A stretch of 64,000 nucleotides of DNA from JANPBY01 sp963851405 (GCA_963851405.1 CAWKPB010000009.1:1-64000), one strand, 5' to 3'. Positions 25,194 through 34,027 are shown, counted from the first letter of the stretch. Notes: generated from the sequence alone by a model not told the origin. Numbers and translations: made by a program.

Positions 25194-25970
25194 GTGCTGA
25201 TTCCCGAACGCTGGCCGGAGAACGTCAAGACGCTGGCCATCGATATCGGCGGGTCGGGATTGAAGGCCTCAGTTCTTGGTCCGGACGGCGAGATGTTGGT
25301 CGATCGGGTCCGGATGGAGACCCCGTACCCCTGCGGTCCCGACTTGTTGACGTCGAGTCTGCTCGAGTTGACGGCCCCGCTGCCGAGTTACGACCGGGTG
25401 ACCGTGGGATTCCCTGGGTTGATTCGAGCTGGTCGGGTCCTCCACGTCCCGTCCCTGTCCAGAACGCAACGAGGAGGCCCGAGAGACGAAGACCAGGCTG
25501 CGCTCTGGGAGGCCTTCCCGTTGGAGGAAGCCCTTGGAGTGGCCTTCGGCAAGCCTCTTCTGCTGGCCAACGACGCCGACGTCCAAGGCTGCGCGGTCGT
25601 GTCAGGCGTCGGATTCGAATACGTGATGACCCTGGGCACCGGAGTGGGCACGGCGCTGTTCTCCGATGGCACGCTGCTGCCCCACATCGAGCTGTCGCAC
25701 GGCCCGTTCCGTGAGGGCGAGTCCTTCGACATTCAGCTTGGGGATGCCGCACTCAAGAAGATCGGCCACAAGAACTGGAACCGTCGCGTGAAGGAAGCCT
25801 TGGGTTGGTTGGAAAAGGTCCTGTACCCCGACCGGATCTACATAGGTGGGGGTAACGCCAAGAAGCTCGCAATCACACTCCCTCCCACCACCCAGATCGT
25901 CCCGAACGCGGCCGGCATTCTCGGCGGTATCCGGCTGTGGGAGCGGCACGAAAACGTTCGACACCGCTGA
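25194..25970 (+). CDS. ppgK: Polyphosphate glucokinase
   Basis: Phosphorylates glucose using polyphosphate (or ATP), a hallmark actinobacterial hexokinase of the ROK superfamily. The 258-residue protein has the phosphate-1 motif LAIDIGGSGLKASVL at residues 13-27 and the ROK region YVMTLGTGVGTALF. It also has the PPGK-specific block HIELSHGPFREGESFDIQLG and the adenosine-binding IYIGGGNAKK. The catalytic Asp lies in LLLANDADVQG. The segment SLSRTQRGGPRDEDQAALWEAF is longer than in typical PPGKs (about 10 extra residues), which may be a surface insertion. Start GTG 25194 fits a leaderless mRNA. Confidence 0.92.
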   Translation: MLIPERWPENVKTLAIDIGGSGLKASVLGPDGEMLVDRVRMETPYPCGPDLLTSSLLELTAPLPSYDRVTVGFPGLIRAGRVLHVPSLSRTQRGGPRDEDQAALWEAFPLEEALGVAFGKPLLLANDADVQGCAVVSGVGFEYVMTLGTGVGTALFSDGTLLPHIELSHGPFREGESFDIQLGDAALKKIGHKNWNRRVKEALGWLEKVLYPDRIYIGGGNAKKLAITLPPTTQIVPNAAGILGGIRLWERHENVRHR

Positions 25971-25998
25971 CCGTTGGGTTTTTGGTTCGCCTTTCAAC

Positions 25999-26004
25999 TA
26001 TCCT
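25999..26004 (+). promoter_or_regulatory. -10 hexamer TATCCT of the MarR gene
   Basis: TATCCT ends 6 nt before ATG 26011, giving a probable leaderless transcript. Confidence 0.5.
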
Positions 26005-26010
26005 ACGGGG

Positions 26011-26508
26011 ATGTCCGTCTCACCAAGTGCGACCAGAAATGTCCCCTGGCTATCCGCTGACGAGCAACGTGCGTGGCGAGGGTGGATCACCGCCGGGCTC
26101 CAGCTGTCACACGAACTCGAGCGCTCACTTAAGGCCGAGCACGGAATCACACTCGCCGACTACGAGATCCTGGTCCGACTGTCCGAAGCGCCGGACTGGC
26201 AGATGCGGATGAGCGATCTCGCGGCGGTGACCTTGTCGTCCAGATCCCGGTTGTCCCATCAGGTAGCTCGGATGGAAGCCCACCACTGGCTGTCGCGGCA
26301 CGGTTGCCCTACAGATCGCCGAGGAACGTTCGCACAAATGACCCCAGCCGGTTGGTCTCTGCTTAATGCCGCGGCCCCTTCCCACGTGGCCTCGGTCCGC
26401 CGTTACCTTGTTGATGCGCTGACCCCGGAAGAGTTCCTTACCCTCGGTAGCACCTGCGAGAAGATCTCGGCTCATATCACCAGCGACGAGTCGCTCTCCC
26501 TCGCCTGA
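26011..26508 (+). CDS. MarR family transcriptional regulator
   Basis: A 165-residue winged-helix regulator. The N-terminus SVSPSATRNVPWLSADEQRAWRGW leads into the dimerisation helices, followed by GITLADYEILVRLSEAPDWQMRMSDLA and SSRSRLSHQVARMEAHHWLSR, read in pieces as the recognition helix and wing, and then CPTDRRGTFAQMTPAGW, the typical wing hairpin with conserved Asp-Arg-Arg. MarR dimers usually sense phenolic compounds or oxidants. Target genes are not evident: ppgK is upstream in the same direction and the ferredoxin reductase downstream. The frame is open back to 25846, but that part overlaps ppgK and lacks similarity. Confidence 0.88.
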   Translation: MSVSPSATRNVPWLSADEQRAWRGWITAGLQLSHELERSLKAEHGITLADYEILVRLSEAPDWQMRMSDLAAVTLSSRSRLSHQVARMEAHHWLSRHGCPTDRRGTFAQMTPAGWSLLNAAAPSHVASVRRYLVDALTPEEFLTLGSTCEKISAHITSDESLSLA

Positions 26509-26562
26509 CACGACCGGTGGGGCGCGCGTGATCGCTGTCCCCAGGTGCGAGAGGGTGTCCGG

Positions 26563-27891
26563 GTGACTGACCCCAGCCCCTTGCGCCTGGCCGTGATCGG
26601 CGCCGGCCCCGCCGGCCTGTACGCCGTTGGAGCCCTGCTCAAGCATGCACCGGAAGACACGACGGTTGACGTCTTCGATCGGCTACCGACTCCGTACGGT
26701 CTGATCAGGTACGGAGTGGCGCCGGACCACCACAAGATCAAGAACGTCGCGCGCGCTCTCCAGCCGTCGCTTGAAGACGCGAGGGTGCGTTTCCTCGGGG
26801 GGGTCGAACTTGGTCGCGACCTGACTCGCTCCGACCTGCTCGCTGCCTATCACGCAGTGATCTACGCGACGGGCGCCGCCGTTGACCGTCGGCTGGACAT
26901 CCCCGGTGAGGAGCTCCCCGGTTCCTGCTCGTCGACGGAATTCGTGAACTGGTACAGCGGCCACCCCGATGCTGACCAGCCATTCCCCCTCGACGTCGAG
27001 TCCGTGGCCGTCATAGGCGTCGGCAACGTGGCCGTTGACGTTGCTCGCATCTTGGCGGTCCCGGTCGCACACCTCCATGACACAGACGTCCCCCCGACGG
27101 TGTACGAACGGCTGGCCGAGAGCCGGGTACGCGAGGTGCATCTGATCGGCCGACGGGGCCCGGAATTCGCGAAATTCACCACCAAGGAACTACGCGAACT
27201 CGGCGAGCTCGATGGCGTTACGGCGATAGCCGAGGCAGGCGACCTGCCCGATCCGGGAATGGAGCATGAACGCCACGTAGCGGCCAATCTGGCGGCCATC
27301 GAGAGCTGGGTGGGCCGCACACCCCAAACCCACGATCGAGTGATCAGGGCACACTTCTGGCAGCGCCCAACCGCGATCCTCGGTGAGACGTCCGTTGCCG
27401 GTATCCGCCTCGAGAGTTCTCGGCCGGGCACACCCGCGGCGGTCACCGAGCTCCCCGTTCAGGCCGTAGTCCGTGCGGTGGGCTACCGCAGCCTTCCTCT
27501 CCCGGATCTTCCCTTCGACGAGGAGCGGGCCGTGATCAGCCATGACGGTGTCGGGCGGGTGCTGGATCCAACCGGCGACATCCTCGTGGGCGAATACGTC
27601 ACCGGCTGGGTCAAGCGAGGACCTACAGGCGTGATCGGCACGAACAAGGGCGATGCCACAGAGACCGTCCGTGCTTTGCTAGCCGACCTGGAGTCGGGAG
27701 AGCTTGATCAAACCCGCCGACAAGTGGAGATCGACGCGGTGCTGCGCGACAACGCCGCGGCCGTCGTGGCCTACAAAGGTTGGCTGCGCATTGATGCGGA
27801 GGAAGTGGCTCGGGGTGGTGCGCTGGGTCGGCCGCGGGTGAAGATCGCCGCGTGGGACGAGCTCCTCACGCTCGGGGCCAACGCGACCTAG
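26563..27891 (+). CDS. fprA: FprA-type NADPH-ferredoxin reductase (adrenodoxin reductase-like)
   Basis: A 442-residue FAD flavoprotein that passes electrons from NADPH to ferredoxins, for example for cytochromes P450. It shows the FAD-binding LRLAVIGAGPAGLYAVGALL at the N-terminus, FDRLPTPYGLIRYGVAPDHH with the family-specific TPYGL.RYGVAPDH, and the NADP site VAVIGVGNVAVDVARIL. The C-terminal FAD contact is YVTGWVKRGPTGVIGTNKGDA. These match mycobacterial FprA and mammalian adrenodoxin reductase. GTG 26563 follows GAGAGGG by 8 nt; an in-frame GTG at 26545 is an alternative. Its TAG stop overlaps the stop of the convergent gene in a shared CTAG. Confidence 0.92.
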   Translation: MTDPSPLRLAVIGAGPAGLYAVGALLKHAPEDTTVDVFDRLPTPYGLIRYGVAPDHHKIKNVARALQPSLEDARVRFLGGVELGRDLTRSDLLAAYHAVIYATGAAVDRRLDIPGEELPGSCSSTEFVNWYSGHPDADQPFPLDVESVAVIGVGNVAVDVARILAVPVAHLHDTDVPPTVYERLAESRVREVHLIGRRGPEFAKFTTKELRELGELDGVTAIAEAGDLPDPGMEHERHVAANLAAIESWVGRTPQTHDRVIRAHFWQRPTAILGETSVAGIRLESSRPGTPAAVTELPVQAVVRAVGYRSLPLPDLPFDEERAVISHDGVGRVLDPTGDILVGEYVTGWVKRGPTGVIGTNKGDATETVRALLADLESGELDQTRRQVEIDAVLRDNAAAVVAYKGWLRIDAEEVARGGALGRPRVKIAAWDELLTLGANAT

Positions 27892-29255
27892 CCGCCCTTG
27901 GGGGGATCCGGCTCGGGCCGTCCCAAAGAGGATGGGAAGGCGGGGGCCGCTTCAGCATTCGGATTCGAATCATCGGCGTGCTCGCGGTCGGCCTGCCGCA
28001 CAGAGCGCACCTCTCGCCCAAACTCGAACGCGACCATCACGAAGAGCCAGATCAACAGCAGATCCCGAACCGTGATGGCGATCAGGCCGATCCAACCGTC
28101 GGCGAGTATGTCTCCGTAGAAGATCGGGAACACCAAAGCGGTGAGTCCGCACAACCACAGCACCGGTGCAACGAATCGCTTCCACGTAGGTGGATCCAGC
28201 GCTGCTCCCACCGCCACGACCGCGACCAGCCACAGGACGTACTGAGGGCTGAAGACCTTGTTCGTGACGAGAATGGCAAGGAGTAGAGCCACCGCAGTCA
28301 GGGCAACACCACGCCCACCCGCATCTCGGCGCATGAGTCGCCAGTGAGCTAGGAAGACCACAGCTAGGACCAGCCAGAACAGGACCGTGCTGAGAGCGGC
28401 AAGTTGCTCCACCCCTGGTCCGGTGATCTCGAAGGCGCCGAAAGCGAAGCGCGTACCGAAGCCCTCAACCCCGAAATGATTGGCCCAAACCAAAGGCAAG
28501 GCAGCGAGGGACTCGATCTGGAGCCCCCGATCGGATTGGTAGGTCAGCACTTGGTCGAAGCCGGTCGACCCGGTGATCAGCCGGGTGACTCCGGCCACAA
28601 CCCCGACGGTGGCCATAGCCACAGCAGTCGCCACGACAGCCGCGACACGCGTTCGTTGGACCGGTGCGAGCAGACTCGGCCACAACTTCAGGGTTGCTCC
28701 GACTCCAGCGGCCAATCCGGAGACAACACCCTTTCGCTCACCGGCGTACAGCACCGTGACGAAGGCCGCGAGGGCGGCGAGCATGTCGAAGCGAGTCCAC
28801 GACAAGGCTCCGAGCAGAGGCGGACCCAGGATCCACATCAGCAGTGCAGGATGTCTAATCCCCGAACCCACGCGCACCAGCAACATGCGCAAGATCAGCG
28901 CATCGATGGCCAGCAGCATCGCGATCCACGCGACGAGATAGGGGATGAACCCCCACGTCGGTAGCGGGGCTGATACGACGGCGGGCACCAGCATCCCGGG
29001 CATCGCCATCGGGGGGTATTCCCAGAAGAAGTCCTGGTACGGGATCCGCGTGCCGTCGAGGGCGCCGAACGCCCACCTGCCGTACCCCGTGATGTCAACG
29101 AAGACATTGCCGCGGTTGACGCCCCAGGTGACCAGGCCCACCGCCAGAGAAACCAAGCGTGCCGTGGTCCAGGCGGGCCAGGGGCGGGTCTTGATCGCAT
29201 TCCCGAGGCGCCCCAACAACCCCCGCGTGGCAACGCGCGGTTGCTCACGAGCCAC
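27888..29255 (-). CDS. GT87-like polytopic membrane protein (DUF2029-type mannosyltransferase candidate)
   Basis: A 455-residue protein with about 10-11 membrane segments. After the first helix (ARLVSLAVGLVTWGVN) the exoplasmic loop contains DITGYGRWAFGALDGTRIPYQDFFWEYPP, where the YQDFFWEYPP stretch is characteristic of GT-C glycosyltransferases of the DUF2029/GT87 group, polyprenyl-phosphomannose-dependent enzymes of actinobacterial glycan assembly. A later LKLWPSLL and NKVFSPQYVLW also match this group. The C-terminal 45 residues are hydrophilic. GTG 29255 was chosen because GGAGG lies 8 nt upstream; a GTG at 29261 would be too close to it. The acceptor is unknown. Confidence 0.78.
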   Translation of the reverse strand: MAREQPRVATRGLLGRLGNAIKTRPWPAWTTARLVSLAVGLVTWGVNRGNVFVDITGYGRWAFGALDGTRIPYQDFFWEYPPMAMPGMLVPAVVSAPLPTWGFIPYLVAWIAMLLAIDALILRMLLVRVGSGIRHPALLMWILGPPLLGALSWTRFDMLAALAAFVTVLYAGERKGVVSGLAAGVGATLKLWPSLLAPVQRTRVAAVVATAVAMATVGVVAGVTRLITGSTGFDQVLTYQSDRGLQIESLAALPLVWANHFGVEGFGTRFAFGAFEITGPGVEQLAALSTVLFWLVLAVVFLAHWRLMRRDAGGRGVALTAVALLLAILVTNKVFSPQYVLWLVAVVAVGAALDPPTWKRFVAPVLWLCGLTALVFPIFYGDILADGWIGLIAITVRDLLLIWLFVMVAFEFGREVRSVRQADREHADDSNPNAEAAPAFPSSLGRPEPDPPKGG

Positions 29256-29323
29256 GTGCACAACCTCCAACCGCCCACGAAAGGACCAAAGGCTAACGGC
29301 AGCCGACGGGTGGCAGCGAGCGG

Positions 29324-30349
29324 TCAACGAGCCAGCCGGCCAGCCAACCAGGTCAATGCGAGCGGGTAGCGGTAGTCGATCCCCGCGTGCGTAGCCTCGA
29401 ACAGCTCGAAGTGCACGCGATCAGAGGGGACACCGATGCGCTGAAGCCCGGCGTGAAAGGCCTCGGCGCCGAGGTCCAAGAAGTATTCGTCCCGGCGACC
29501 AGCATCGATCCACAACGAGTCGAGCGAGACGAGTGCGTCGGCGTACCGATCGATCATCCGGACGGGGTCCCAGTCCAACCAGCGCTGCCAGACGTCGGGC
29601 CGAAGCTGTCCGGAGACTGGATCGAAGGGCAACTCGACCGAACCATCGGGGTTCGCCGAGAAGCAAGCCGAGCACCCGAGCACCGAGATGAGGGAGATGT
29701 CGGCGGGCTCGGTGAACGATGGTCTGGAGGAGAAGTCCCTCCACCAGGCCATGATGTCGAAGTCGTAGTCGCGTAAGTGGCGCGCAGCTTGTCCGAACTC
29801 GGGCACGTAGCAGTACTCATAGAGGGAGTCTCCGGCATGGGACGCCATGGACCCGAAGACATCGGGTCGAAGCATGGGCGTGATCATTGCGCCGAATCCA
29901 CCGGAAGACTTGCCGGTGATAGCGCGCGAGGCCCGGTCCGGGATAGTCCGGTAGTGGGCGTCGACCCAGGGGACCACCTCGTCGCAGAGATAGGAGTGAT
30001 AACGCCCGGTCCCCGGCGAGTCGACGAACTGAGAGCCTCCATACGACGTCCAGGCATCCACGTACACGACCACGCACGGTGCGGCCCGACCTGAGGCGAA
30101 GGCAGCATCGGCCGTTTCGATGAATGGCTGGCGAAACGGCTGGCGATTCGCCCACATCGCCACATGCCCGGTGTAGCCCTGGATCACGTAGACCGTTGGA
30201 TACCTAGGCCCGCCCGCCTCATAGTCAGGCGGCAGATAGACCCACAGGGGCCGAACTGATGGATCGCCTAAGGCGTTGTCCCTCAGCAGAGCGGAATCGA
30301 TCTCGACTCGCTCGAGACGACCGGACAGTGGCGCTTCCCAGGGCAGCAT
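29324..30349 (-). CDS. Esterase/alpha-beta hydrolase (esterase D / feruloyl esterase-like family)
   Basis: A 341-residue alpha/beta hydrolase of the putative-esterase group that includes S-formylglutathione hydrolase, antigen 85 and enterochelin esterases. The nucleophile elbow is GKSSGGFGA with Ser148 and the oxyanion side GYTG near residue 58. Asp in LWIDAGRRDEYFLD and His in FEATHAGIDYRYP complete the triad. No signal peptide is seen, so it is probably cytoplasmic. ATG 30349 was used; a TTG at 30361 in frame is possible. The family is broad and the natural ester cannot be named. Confidence 0.82.
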   Translation of the reverse strand: MLPWEAPLSGRLERVEIDSALLRDNALGDPSVRPLWVYLPPDYEAGGPRYPTVYVIQGYTGHVAMWANRQPFRQPFIETADAAFASGRAAPCVVVYVDAWTSYGGSQFVDSPGTGRYHSYLCDEVVPWVDAHYRTIPDRASRAITGKSSGGFGAMITPMLRPDVFGSMASHAGDSLYEYCYVPEFGQAARHLRDYDFDIMAWWRDFSSRPSFTEPADISLISVLGCSACFSANPDGSVELPFDPVSGQLRPDVWQRWLDWDPVRMIDRYADALVSLDSLWIDAGRRDEYFLDLGAEAFHAGLQRIGVPSDRVHFELFEATHAGIDYRYPLALTWLAGRLAR

Positions 30350-30462
30350 CCCGGGAGTCAACCACGATCCTGAGCAGCAACGACCCGACAGCCGTCGTCA
30401 ACCGGACCGTACGCTCGAGCCGGTTGAGCCACACCGTCGAACTCGCGTCGTCCTCGTCCACC

Positions 30463-30468
30463 TAGGGT
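30463..30468 (+). promoter_or_regulatory. -10 hexamer TAGGGT of yaaA-like gene
   Basis: TAGGGT ends 6 nt before GTG 30475, the chosen start. Confidence 0.5.
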
Positions 30469-30474
30469 GAGTGA

Positions 30475-31275
30475 GTGCTGGTGCTGCTTCCGCCGTCCGA
30501 GGGTAAGGCGACCGTTGGATCTCGAGGCCGACGGCTCGACTTGGGTTCGCTGTCGTACCAAGCGCTTTCGGCGCCGCGTCAGGAGACCATGGTCGCGCTG
30601 GTCAAACTCGCGCAAGGGCCGCGCACGACAGCCCTGCGAGCTTTGGGACTCCCTCCTGGTCTCACTGAGGAAGTGGACAAGGATGCGGGCTTACTGACCG
30701 CTCACGTGCTGCCGGTCGAGCGTTTGTACACCGGCGTTCTGTACGAGGCACTGGGGCTTGGGACATTGTCCTCAGGCGCTCGTCGGCGAGCCAGGGCTTC
30801 CATCGTTGTCATGAGTGCGCTTTTCGGAGCCGTACGCCTCACCGATCGACTGCCTTCGTACCGGCTGTCGATGGACGCCAAGCTCCCTGGTTTGTCCCCG
30901 CTCGCCCGGAACTGGCGACCGCACCTCGAACGCGCCCTCGGTCCAGAGGCGGAAAGAGGGCTCGTGGTGGACCTGAGGTCGTCGAGCTACGCCGCGGCGT
31001 GGCGCCCGACAGCCCCGGAGACGGACCACACCGTCGTCCTTCGAGTAGTCCACGAGGCGGTCCCCGGCGTTCCGACGTCCCGTAGCGTCGTAAGCCACTT
31101 CAACAAGGCCACCAAGGGTCGGCTGCTACGCCAACTTCTCGAGTCCGGCCCGGCGCCCCGCTCCCCCAGACAATTGGCGGAGACCTTGCGAGGGCTCGGA
31201 TTCATGGTCGAGGTGACACCCCCGGACCGATCCGGCCGATCGTGGGCGTTCGACGCTGTGGTCCACTCCCTCTGA
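30475..31275 (+). CDS. yaaA: YaaA family protein (UPF0246, peroxide stress)
   Basis: A 266-residue homologue of E. coli YaaA, which lowers intracellular iron under hydrogen peroxide stress and binds DNA through a helix-hairpin-helix-like fold. The N-terminus LVLLPPSEGK matches the family opening (usually SPAKTL or PPSEGK in actinobacteria). Further landmarks are LYTGVLYEALGLGTL, VVMSALFGAVRLTDRLPSYRLSM, VVDLRSSSYAAAW and VVSHFNKATKGRLLR. All are at the expected positions and the length is normal. The gene is followed by a strong terminator at 31298-31338 and is divergent from the esterase. Confidence 0.88.
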   Translation: MLVLLPPSEGKATVGSRGRRLDLGSLSYQALSAPRQETMVALVKLAQGPRTTALRALGLPPGLTEEVDKDAGLLTAHVLPVERLYTGVLYEALGLGTLSSGARRRARASIVVMSALFGAVRLTDRLPSYRLSMDAKLPGLSPLARNWRPHLERALGPEAERGLVVDLRSSSYAAAWRPTAPETDHTVVLRVVHEAVPGVPTSRSVVSHFNKATKGRLLRQLLESGPAPRSPRQLAETLRGLGFMVEVTPPDRSGRSWAFDAVVHSL

Positions 31276-31297
31276 GGGGTATCCCGTCCGGGACTTC

Positions 31298-31338
31298 GGA
31301 ATGGCGGTCACCCGCGAACTCCGAGCGACCGCCATTCC
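31298..31338. terminator. Terminator hairpin between yaaA-like gene and the DUF6325 operon
   Basis: GGAATGGCGGTC (31298-31309) and GACCGCCATTCC (31327-31338) give a perfect 12-bp stem with a 17-nt loop. It lies between convergent genes and can serve both. Confidence 0.75.
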
Positions 31339-31349
31339 TTGTGTCTCGC

Positions 31350-31514
31350 CTAGATCCTGCGACGACCTCGTCCGGGTGTCACGGCCGCAGCAACAACGGC
31401 CGTCTTGGCCACCGGCGATGGCCCAGGAGACACGGCCTTGGCGACCACGGCCGTCTTGGCGACCGGTGCACCGACCACGCCTCTGCGTCCAGCACGTGCG
31501 GCTCTCATTGGCAT
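31350..31514 (-). CDS. Small basic protein downstream of DUF6325, with internal repeat
   Basis: A 54-residue protein, rich in Ala, Val and Arg, whose start ATG lies 1 nt after the stop of the DUF6325 gene and behind GGAG. Residues 17-30 and 34-47 are near-identical copies of PVAKTAVVAxAVxPG, with matching DNA repeats. The first 15 residues, PMRAARAGRRGVVG, are basic and Gly-rich. Small partners of this type are often found behind DUF6325 genes, commonly with VARTAVV-like hydrophobic stretches, which supports it as a real gene despite its size. The hydrophobic repeats are too short and proline-broken for a clear membrane helix. Function unknown. Confidence 0.55.
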   Translation of the reverse strand: MPMRAARAGRRGVVGAPVAKTAVVAKAVSPGPSPVAKTAVVAAAVTPGRGRRRI

Positions 31515-31515
31515 G

Positions 31516-31974
31516 TCAGGCTCCTTCGATTTCGTTCGCCTCATCAGCCTCGATCGAGGCGATGATGGCTTGGATCGGGATCCGGCCGTTGGCGATCAGT
31601 TGTCCACCCGACCGCCGCGCGGCGGAGGCGAACGGCGCCGCCCACAAGTTTTCCCAGATCAAGACCCCGGCTACGCTCCCTGGCTCCATCGCAGCCGCCA
31701 AGTGCACCACATCGTCTTCAGCCAGCAACTCGGCCAATTGCGCCTCAATGCCTTCCAGCGGCCCGAGGTCATCAACGTCTGACAGCTCCATAGCGTCGAC
31801 GTTGCCTTCCCCGTCCTTCGTGAGGATGAGAACGTCGATCACGCGAATCGTCCCTGCGTCGACCAGGTTGACGAGCTCGGCTGCCATCTCCCCGGTGAAG
31901 TTGCTCGAACCAGCGGGGAACTCGACGACCAAGTAGTCGACGGGGCCGAGTTCGTCCAGCGATGTCACGGTCAT
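31516..31974 (-). CDS. DUF6325 family protein
   Basis: A 152-residue soluble protein of a widespread actinobacterial family of unknown function. Landmarks are LGPVDYLVVEFPAGSSNFTGEM at the N-terminus, LVDAGTIRVIDVLILTKDGEG, LAELLAEDDVVHLAAAMEPGSVAGVLIWENLWA and SGGQLIANGRIPIQAIIASIEA. It forms an alpha/beta sandwich-like pattern with an acidic surface. ATG 31974 is preceded by GAGGGA; the frame is open to 32058 but only with a TTG start. It forms an operon with the 54-residue protein immediately downstream. Related genes often sit in stress-induced clusters with SHOCT-domain proteins, but none is adjacent here. Confidence 0.75.
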   Translation of the reverse strand: MTVTSLDELGPVDYLVVEFPAGSSNFTGEMAAELVNLVDAGTIRVIDVLILTKDGEGNVDAMELSDVDDLGPLEGIEAQLAELLAEDDVVHLAAAMEPGSVAGVLIWENLWAAPFASAARRSGGQLIANGRIPIQAIIASIEADEANEIEGA

Positions 31975-32206
31975 GGGCTCGGGTCCCTCTGTTGTCGGAA
32001 AGTTATCCTCTTCGGGCTGGCGGGTGCCAGTGGTTGCGGTCGTACCGTTCGTAGCCAACCATGATTGAGGCGAGTGTGCTCTTGCGAGCGAGCCAGATCA
32101 CCACTGGCCTCCTGGAGGCTCCCGAGGGCACATCCACCCAAACTGGCTTCCAAGATCCGGTGGTTCAGGCTCATGTGCAGACACTTCGTCGCCACGCGAG
32201 CCTCGA

Positions 32207-32212
32207 TAGGTT
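32207..32212 (+). promoter_or_regulatory. -10 hexamer TAGGTT of the GNAT gene
   Basis: TAGGTT ends 6 nt before ATG 32219. Confidence 0.5.
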
Positions 32213-32218
32213 GAACCA

Positions 32219-32992
32219 ATGCCCGTCGATGGAGACCAGACAGCCGCTGCCCTGGAGTACCAGTGGCGGCAGATGATCCGAAGAGCACCCCCGAACCTGT
32301 GGAGACAGCTGGACGAGGGAATGGTCGGGTTCATCAGCGAACTCCCGACACCCGCAATGAATGGGGTGTACGTCTTCAGTCCCGACGTCGATCTCGCTGA
32401 AGTTGCAGCCCTGCTGACCGAGGTATCGAAAGCAAACGTCCCCTTTTGCCTCCACGCACGAGCGTCGCTGCGAGGTTCGTTGGCCGGAGTCGCTGATGAC
32501 TTGGGTATGACCCCGGACGGGGACGTCCCGATGATGGCGCTCAATGACCCAGCATCGTTGAGGGTCACGACGCAGGTCGAGGACCTCGATCTCCGCCCCC
32601 TGACCGAAGACGAAAATGGCGTGCATGAAGGTCTCTTCGCGGCTGGGTTTGGGATGCCCGTGGAGATGGCCCACATCTTCATGCAATTCTTGGGAGCCGC
32701 GCCCGGTCTTCGTGGGTTCGTTGGCGAAGTGGCGGGCGCTGGTGTCACGACCGCCCTCACGCTGCCCTCGGGCAAGGACTCCGTTGGCTTGTTCAATGTG
32801 GCGACTCCACCTCAGCATCGTCGCCGTGGCTACGGTGCTGCCGTAACGGCATACGCGCTTCTCGATGCCTTGGAGCATGGCGCGACCTGGGCGTGGCTGC
32901 GATCGACACCCGAAGGTCTTTCGGTCTATGAGCGATTGGGGTTCCGGATCGTCGAGTCCTGGCCCGCCTGGGTGGCCCAAAAACCGAACTAG
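32219..32992 (+). CDS. GNAT family N-acetyltransferase
   Basis: A 257-residue protein with one clear GNAT domain in its C-terminal half. The acetyl-CoA-binding segment VGLFNVATPPQHRRRGYGAA contains the QxxRRxGxGA motif A, followed by STPEGLSVYERLGFRIVESWPAW, the typical end of the fold. The N-terminal 120 residues look like a degenerate first GNAT-like domain (VPFCLHARASLRGSLAGVADDLGMTPDGD), a common arrangement in actinobacterial acetyltransferases. The acceptor is unknown. It is monocistronic, with a likely leaderless promoter. Confidence 0.82.
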   Translation: MPVDGDQTAAALEYQWRQMIRRAPPNLWRQLDEGMVGFISELPTPAMNGVYVFSPDVDLAEVAALLTEVSKANVPFCLHARASLRGSLAGVADDLGMTPDGDVPMMALNDPASLRVTTQVEDLDLRPLTEDENGVHEGLFAAGFGMPVEMAHIFMQFLGAAPGLRGFVGEVAGAGVTTALTLPSGKDSVGLFNVATPPQHRRRGYGAAVTAYALLDALEHGATWAWLRSTPEGLSVYERLGFRIVESWPAWVAQKPN

Positions 32993-34025
32993 CCCGGCAG
33001 GTCGCCTGCCGCTCGGTCCGTAGGGATGCAGATGCTGCCTCATGACTCACCTGGGAGCCGCCAAATGCGCTCTGCACAACCAGATTCAAAGGTCCCTATC
33101 GGCGCGGCCTTGCGATAACGACAACTCAAGCGAACCACCCACGGCAAGCATCGCTAGCCATGCACGACGGATCCGGCTATGGGGCTCAGGGAGGGAAGGC
33201 GCTCGGCTCACTCGATGTCGCCGAGGCCGGCGATGTGCTCGTGATCTCGCTGGACGATCAGAGTCGAGCCCGGCTCCCCGCCACACCGTCCTCGCATGGC
33301 CCAGCCGGTTCCAATAGGCCACGGCCCGCCGCTGCCCAGCACCGCCGTGGACTCCACCAGGGCACCGTCACGCCGTTTTCTTTGACGAAGGAGGGCGCGA
33401 TAGCCCCGGCTCCTGTTCCTCTCTCCCCTGGGGAACGTGGGGCGTTTCAGCCACAAACCCCGACGAGAGGCCCCATGTGCGTTCCGCTGCCGGACCACAC
33501 AACGCACGCACAGACGGATGAGCGCGCATGCCGGATCTTGTTGCACAGATGCGAACGAGAACGGCACATCGGCACCACCGACTGAGCAACCACCCTGACC
33601 TCCCACGCTCGACACCATGTGAACTGGGGAGGGCATTGCTACTTCGAGCCGTGCAGTCCTCTCTCGAGCCACTCCCCAACAGCGGCACCAGACGGGATCG
33701 CAGGCCATTCGCGAGCCACGACCAGCAGGCCGGGCAGCCGGTTATCGAGCGACCCGCCGGCACCTAACCCGAACTCTTGCGCAGGAACCGGGCTACCCAG
33801 AAGTCTCAAGTATCCGGATATTTCTCGGTTGCCGTGTGACTAGGAGCCGAGAGGCGGCCCGACTCGGGCGCTCCCAGCTCTGTGACAAGCAGCGACACGC
33901 CGGGTCGGCGATGTGCGAGGGCCGGAGCGGGTGGGCTGCGTCGTGCCTGGGTCTGCGTGACGGTTGCATGACGATGGGGGTTTCGGCGAGGTGTTTGAGT
34001 TGTGTTTCCGCAGGTCCGAGGGGGT
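32993..34025. other. Gene-poor region of about 1 kb
   Basis: No reading frame here has a recognisable family, a good start context or convincing codon bias across its length. The only protein-like fragment is on the plus strand at about 33207-33285 (ALGSLDVAEAGDVLVISLDD), which weakly recalls the LDAGEAxxLVVAKLDRLSRS block of serine resolvases and could be a decayed recombinase. No tRNA, CRISPR repeat or terminal inverted repeats were found. The right end carries the 3' flank of rnpB. Confidence 0.4.
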
Positions 34026-34027
34026 GG

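Noticed and set aside
27888..27891. CTAG shared as stop by convergent genes, also at 37911-37914
   Set aside because: TAG stops in convergent genes overlap this way by chance because CTAG is a palindrome; no function is implied.
33160..33585. 141-codon plus-strand frame in the gene-poor region
   Set aside because: No start context and no consistent family similarity beyond a short resolvase-like scrap; kept only as a remark on that region.
33208..33763. Two minus-strand frames of 166 and 131 codons in the gene-poor region
   Set aside because: They overlap each other in different frames, are rich in Arg, Ser and Cys, and match nothing recognisable.
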